Origin: Fennellomyces sp. T-0311
Lineage: Eukaryota; Mucoromycota; Mucoromycetes; Mucorales; Lichtheimiaceae
DNA length: 64,000 nucleotides
NCBI GenBank assembly: GCA_025266875.1
Contig: JALLLT010000015.1
Location: 1 to 64,000 of the forward strand
Reading direction: 5' to 3'
The position numbers and the translations under genes are program-made. This document shows positions 58,863 to 64,000 of the stretch, piece by piece (the stretch's first letter is position 1; every line of letters starts with the position of its first letter). Below the pieces are notes generated by a model. It searched no databases and was not told the origin of the DNA. It worked only from the letters and a program-made list of their open reading frames with translations.

Positions 58863-61655
58863 TTGATACGATACTTCTGAAACACTTCCATCCTGATAAG
58901 ATGCGCACCAGCCCTCAAGAACTCATGGATAAAATATTCAACAACCTTGGCTGCGAGGCTACTCGTGACTTTTATATCAAATAAAGCACATGTTGTAATA
59001 ACCCTCGGTATACAGTATCGTAAGGATGCCCCCAAGGGATGGCCATCGAGTTTGATTTCTGAGTGTGGCACCGACTAATATCTGCATAACCCGGAGATAT
59101 GCAATAGAAACACGACACGCTCCCTTTAATACGTCATTTTAAGCAATGTGGAATTTAATACGTAACAAGCAGTGAAGTATAAAAGATACGTGCATTGTTC
59201 TCAAAAGATATTCGTAAAAGCGGTTCAAACGCTCGCCGAAACCCGGATCTTTTGATGTGATCCGAGTTGTTTCTTCGTTGGTTTGTTGAACGTGCTTCTT
59301 GCATGACCAATCCTTCCAATGCTGGAACCTTCCGCTTCACCTGGCACCTCCTCCTTATATAATCTGTGCTGCTGTACCAATAAAGCTTACTTCCTTATCC
59401 GGCCTCGGTTTTTGCCACATAAGAGGCCTTTCGGTAAACTTGCATAGGGAATTACTAGCTCTTGTTGGGTGGTTCATCCGCCGCCGTATGAAGACCGAAT
59501 GGGCCTATTTTCTTTAAAAAGCTTGTCCTCTCATAACTCCCTTCCAAATCGACAGAAAAAGAAATCGCGATATCCGCCAAGTAAATCCCCGTTACGCCGT
59601 ACATTGGCTTCACAGCAAAGACAGTCGTTCCAGATGTATTGATATGTAAAGAAGTTGTTGATGCTTCCCAGTGTTGCTGTAAAATGCATGCTCGATGGCT
59701 ACAGTGGATGGATAAAGAGACATCTCATCAGACATTGTGATCTATACGCTATAACTCAGGCATGGGCCCATTGATATCAATCGCTGCATCTTCAGCATTT
59801 ACCCAACACGCACATATAGAATGCCACCCTTGGTTGACCAACCACAAGTGCACTGCTTCCTCATAACACTGAGCATACTCCCCCATCTGTCCCTCCAGAC
59901 TTCCCTCCGACAACGGGGGGGGGGACCCTGGTTCTCTTGGGAAAGCAGGGAATGACGAGTGTTCTACGATAATTTTTATCCATAGACTTGGCACTATCCT
60001 GAAGCAGCTTACCCAGCACCGAAAGCACCATTGCATGGACGCTTGACAAAGCTATAAAAAAATTGGATAAAGAACACTTAAAGATGTCATGGATGATGTT
60101 GGTCCGTTGGCCCATCTTGTATACTAATTCTCTGCAGTCCAGATTGTACGCTTATACACACGATGAACTCAAAAGAAGTACTACTATCGACACATACATT
60201 ATCGCTTGTACAAAATACACGAAATCAATTTACACAATCAATGAAGTATTGACGAGTCATGTGCTCTCGATCGTTTGAAACAGAAAATTTGGTGGTGTTC
60301 AAAGCCATCACTCATTCGCAATTATACTGAAACCTAAAGAAGTTGCACTTACCCTGAAACCATACAAAGAAATGAATAAAAGGCTCATAACTTAAATGGT
60401 TTCAAAACCTTTTATCAGAACCATCACAATTGAAGGGCCTGACTCAGGTCCTTCGTACGAACCTTAAGAGCCATTGGACGAATAATACCCCAATTTATCT
60501 GATGATGGAATGTCTCTTCTTGTACTTGACAAAGATTTTCGGGAATGTACAATGGTTTTACGCAAGGTATTTTGTGGACAGCTTATTAAATAGCTTAATA
60601 AACAAAAAATCCAGACTGCCTCTTTCAAAGAAGCTGTGTACTTCGAACCGCAAGGAGGCGACCTAATGCCTTGAGGAGTAGGTCAATTATCTTTTAACAA
60701 ATAAGTATACGTTTTCAACTAAATGATTAGATGTATATCCTTACTGCTCAGTCACATACTGTCAAGTGTATTTTAAAATAACATATTCAAGTTTTCGAAT
60801 CTTGACCAGCGTTATCAAATCAATCAGCCTCCTGTATGGGGAGCAACTACGTCTCTGTATAGATGACTTACAATTTACTCGAACCTGAATATCTAGATTT
60901 GAAGCAAGGGTGCATGAATGCCAAGCAATTACAAAGGATTTTCTTGGAAACGTTAAAAGCGGGAATTCGCAAGTAACATGTCGTTTTGAACTTCTGGAAG
61001 GTTCTTGAAAATGTGTTTTACAAAGATCCTTTTGTGGGACACGTAAAATAATATCAAGGTGACTTTACAGAAACAGGCTAGTATTACAGCTGATAGAGGA
61101 AGTACGGTTAATTACCCGGGAATGACACGTAGTACGCACACCAATCAGGAGAGTTTGCGCTTGATACCACGAAACATTATACTGTGGATGCCGATTATCA
61201 TGGAATTCAGCACAGGAAAAAGAAATGGTTTGCATAAGACACTTCAAAATGTTATCATACGCATTATTTCAAGTAAAAGCATTGTATACTGTGGAGTACA
61301 GAGGGCTCTAAATGCATGTAAGGCTCACAACCACGTTGTGCAAAGGGTTCAATGACTCATGACATACTTTCTCATGCAAAGTCGATTTCTATTGGGAATA
61401 CAAAATTACTTTCTGGAGTTACGTCTGCGCTTAGTGAGACAGTTTCGAATATCGTATGACAAGTACAACCACTAAACCCATGAACTCAAAGCATATTGTT
61501 GAGGGCCTCATTCTTTCCCGGTCACCAAACGCTGGAAAGGATCCTCGCACCCTTTAGCGGAACGTAGAAAGTATCCCTGGTTAACACAGCAGATAATAAC
61601 TTCGAAAAGCCGCTTCACTTTTTTTATCTTTTTTTTTTGCTTTTGATACCGCGTC
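58863..61655. other. Long region without a supported gene
   Basis: 2.8 kb with short ORFs only. Two overlapping minus-strand frames at 59749-60115 switch across a run of G residues near 59.92 kb (ending AEDAAIDINGPMPEL) and could be a frameshifted relic. A plus-strand frame at 61059-61355 is not recognised. No RNA gene or CRISPR-like array. Confidence 0.45.
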
Positions 61656-63517
61656 ATGGCCGATACAGACGACCAACTCCAAACAAACACATACATTTGG
61701 AGCCAGAGTAGTGACCAAATCACTATCTCGTTCCTTGTGCCCGAGACATGCAAGGGCAGAGATTTAGAGATCGCAATTGAACATCAATACGTAAGGGCCG
61801 GTGTTCGCGGCCAGGAACCTGTACTCAAGGTAAATAAACAGCGTAAAAAACATTAAAGAACGAAATCAAAAGGACTTATCATTGTTATGTAAAAGGGTAA
61901 ACTGTTTGCACCAGTCAATCATTTTGAGTCACTATGGCAACTCGAGAAGAGTGCAATGTCACCGTTTTCGTCCTTGACAACCTCGCCGTCCTTGTCCATA
62001 GCATCCTCGTATGCGCTCATGTCGTCACCGAATCACTCACCAAACTCGTCCATGATTCTGCCGGCGCCGGCGCTCACAGAATCGCTTACGAACGAACTCA
62101 CAGCGGATATGGCCGATATCTACCAGCAAGCCGCGGCGCTCGGATCTGCTTCGGCTCGTTCGTCGTCGTCGTCTGTAGCAGAGGACTCGCTGACTCAGTC
62201 ACCCATGATGGTTAACACACCACCCCAGCAACATCAGCAACAGAGCACTGAATCGTCGCGACAGACACTGAAATATAGAATTCTGACAATTCATTTGGAA
62301 AAGGAGCGAGAAGGAATGGAATGGGCTGTGCCTATTGCAAATGGATGGAAGTCAGATCTGGATATTGACGTGACCAGTGCATATCACTTGGGTGGATGGT
62401 TTGAAACGCGTATGGCGGATTATCAGGTATGTTTCGGGATCAAGGGATTCATTTTTAGAAGCAAATAACTGATGGCGCTTGGGTCATAGAACGCTTTTCG
62501 TTATTATACGTCTGCAGCAGAACGAGGTCACACGGCGTCGATGATGAAGGTGGCTGCACTTTACGAGGCAAGTTTGTTGTCGCGTTGGCATGACAGTAAA
62601 CAATAGATTAATTGTTATAATTATAGATTGATAGCCAACCTGCAGAAGGCAAAGGGCCCGCCCTGTATGAAAAAGATCCAAAGAAGGCATTTGAATGGTA
62701 CAAACGAGCAGCAGACGCAGTGATTGAGTCACCCGGAACCAGCAGCAGCAGCGGACCGGATCCATTGGGCTGCTTTATTGTCGGTAATATGTACGGAGCC
62801 GGATCACCTGAAGCCGGTGTGGACAAGGATTATGAGCTAGCGCTGTTGTACTTCAACCGAGCCATGAACATAACTGCGCCCCGCATCGATGTGGACTTTG
62901 GCATCCTGGATCAGGAAGATGCAGAAATCCCCAAGAGTATGTTGCGGAACCATGGACCTCACAGCGCAGACGAGCGTTCGTTCACTGGCTCGGCTTTCCA
63001 GACTGGATTGATCTATCTGTACGGATCCCAACCCGACGGCGAGGCCGTTCGTTCAACGACACATGTGGAAGTAGATCCAAAGAAGGCAATCCGATACTGG
63101 AAGGAGGCATCAATTCTTGGCCATGCGCAGGCGTCCTATAACCTTGGCATTATTTTTGCCAACGGCATGGGCGTAGAGCAGGATCTGTTCCAGGCAGGCA
63201 AATGGTTTGGCCGTGCGATTAAACTAGACACAACGGGCAAGCTTGTCGTTCCGGATGAAGTCAAGGTTGTCGAATGGGATGCTCGGAAGGAAGACAAGTC
63301 CGAAAGAACGACGGAGCAGGCGCAGCAGCAACAGCAAGCACCACAGCAACGTGCTCGTAAGGAGAAGAAGGGCCGGAAGAGACGAAGCAAGCGTAGTCGC
63401 GCGTCGCAAAACGACGATGACGGAACTCTTGGAGCTATTGTAGCATTAGGCACTGCTGCCGCGGTAGTCGGCATTGTGTATTGGCTGTATAATCGATCAT
63501 TCAAGAAAATCGACTGA
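61656..63517 (+). CDS. CS-domain + Sel1-repeat protein with C-terminal membrane anchor
   Basis: Four exons with introns at 61830-61895, 62427-62489 and 62568-62626 give exactly 557 residues. The N-terminus (YIWSQSSDQITISFLVPETC, then RDLEIAIEHQYVRAGV) is a CS/p23-like, Hsp90-cochaperone-type fold. A Ser-rich linker follows. Sel1-like repeats then begin (NAFRYYTSAAERGHTASMMK, KKAFEWYKRAADAV, KKAIRYWKEASILGHAQASY). A Lys/Arg-rich stretch (KEKKGRKRRSKRSRASQ) precedes a single C-terminal helix (GAIVALGTAAAVVGIVYWLY), which suggests a tail-anchored protein, perhaps of the ER or mitochondrial outer membrane. The third intron has a GC donor (GAG|GCAAGT) required for the frame. No family name is recalled for this combination. 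Confidence 0.82.
62568..62626 (+). other. GC-AG intron in the CS/Sel1 gene
   Basis: The donor is TACGAG|GCAAGT and the acceptor AATTATAG|ATTG. Removal joins MMKVAALYE to IDSQPAEGKG, and the total coding length becomes a multiple of three. Confidence 0.8.
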
Positions 63518-63637
63518 TTTCTGTACTACCCTCACTCGACTTTCATACTCACACACACATCACATAAATGCTTTCTTTTTTTACTCTCGCCAAGTTTTGC
63601 CTTTCTTCCCCGCTTTCTTTTTTTTTGCCCTTTTGAT

Positions 63638-64000
63638 ATGGACTCGCTTGACAGTGCCCAGCCAAACGTTATGCTGGCTCTGGGCCCGCCGGAACAACGC
63701 CAGCAAAAGGCTCCTGCCATCGCCAGCCACGACGAGCAGCAAAAAACACGTTGGACGTGTCACAAGACGGTGCTGGCAAAACACTCTCCATATTTTGCGG
63801 CAATGTTTGATGGCGAGTTTTGCGAGTCAGGTGCGAGCATTGTATTCCTGCCACCTGGTGTGTTTACGGCGATAGGATTGGACAGTGTACTGCATTACAT
63901 GTACACAAACGAAGTTGTTTTGAACGTCAACGGCTCACCCAATGAAACTTACGCCAAGGTCCAGCAGCTCCAGGATATGTATTCGGCTGCGGACTATCTC
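63638..64000 (+). CDS. BTB/POZ-domain protein, 5' part, cut by the window edge
   Basis: An open frame from the ATG at 63638 runs to the last base (121 codons). After about 45 Gln-rich residues the BTB fold is readable: WTCHKTVLAKHSPYFAAMF (the usual hold-ups-strand-2 region), SIVFLPPGVFTAIGLDSVLH, and YMYTNEVVLN, followed by MYSAADYL. BTB domains dimerise and often recruit Cul3; the partner domains that would tell the role lie beyond the window. It starts 120 bp after the stop of the CS/Sel1 gene, on the same strand. Confidence 0.8.
   Translation, partial: MDSLDSAQPNVMLALGPPEQRQQKAPAIASHDEQQKTRWTCHKTVLAKHSPYFAAMFDGEFCESGASIVFLPPGVFTAIGLDSVLHYMYTNEVVLNVNGSPNETYAKVQQLQDMYSAADYL

Noticed and set aside
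59749..60115. Two overlapping minus-strand frames around a poly-G run
   Set aside because: They could be one frameshifted relic, but no family could be recognised, so no gene is called.

Overview
The window is nuclear DNA of a filamentous fungus, most likely an early-diverging, Mucorales-like species. This is an inference from short introns (about 40-90 nt, GT-AG with some GC-AG, often with a CTAAT/CTAAC branch site), a HET-domain family starting MYIVYDR, a mucoralean-type polysaccharide deacetylase, expanded TPR/F-box/LRR genes and abundant DNA transposons. No rRNA, tRNA or CRISPR was found.

Layout. (1) 1-9.4 kb is a transposon graveyard. It holds a broken large transposase running off the left edge, a truncated Tc1-like transposase with a neighbouring HTH ORF, an apparently intact intron-containing Tc1/mariner (DD34E) transposase preceded by a 174-bp tandem repeat, a striking array of about 19 CGCAA motifs, and a Harbinger-type relic. 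(2) 10.1-11.8 kb is an intact HET-domain gene. (3) 12.0-24.7 kb is a compact minus-strand housekeeping block: TFIIIC B-block subunit (TFC3), a decayed deacetylase, a GATA+PHD factor, a WKF-domain (C7orf50-like) protein, a 71-aa protein, a cytochrome b5 (IRC21-like) protein and an uncharacterised 454-aa protein. (4) 25.5-31.7 kb is accessory: an F-box/LRR pseudogene, a HET pseudogene and a better-preserved F-box/LRR copy. (5) 33.3-44.1 kb is a second housekeeping block: DUF4436 membrane protein, FBXO9-like, HEATR6-like, a peroxisomal ABCD half-transporter and a TPR/F-box/LRR protein. (6) 44.4-61.6 kb is sparse accessory DNA: a Tc1-like relic, a secreted GDSL esterase, two large TPR/F-box/LRR genes, one F-box/LRR relic and a second HET relic. 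(7) 61.7-64.0 kb holds a CS + Sel1 tail-anchored protein and the start of a BTB gene cut by the right edge.

The housekeeping blocks have intact multi-exon genes and short spacers. The accessory blocks hold HET and F-box families in birth-and-death turnover beside transposon debris. The strongest unexplained signal is the irregularly spaced CGCAA array at 8495-8819. Other notable points are one intact and two dead HET genes, a deacetylase that has lost its catalytic residues, and three well-supported GC-AG introns in unrelated genes. Exon models were read by eye from splice motifs and frame. For most small genes the spliced length is an exact multiple of three.
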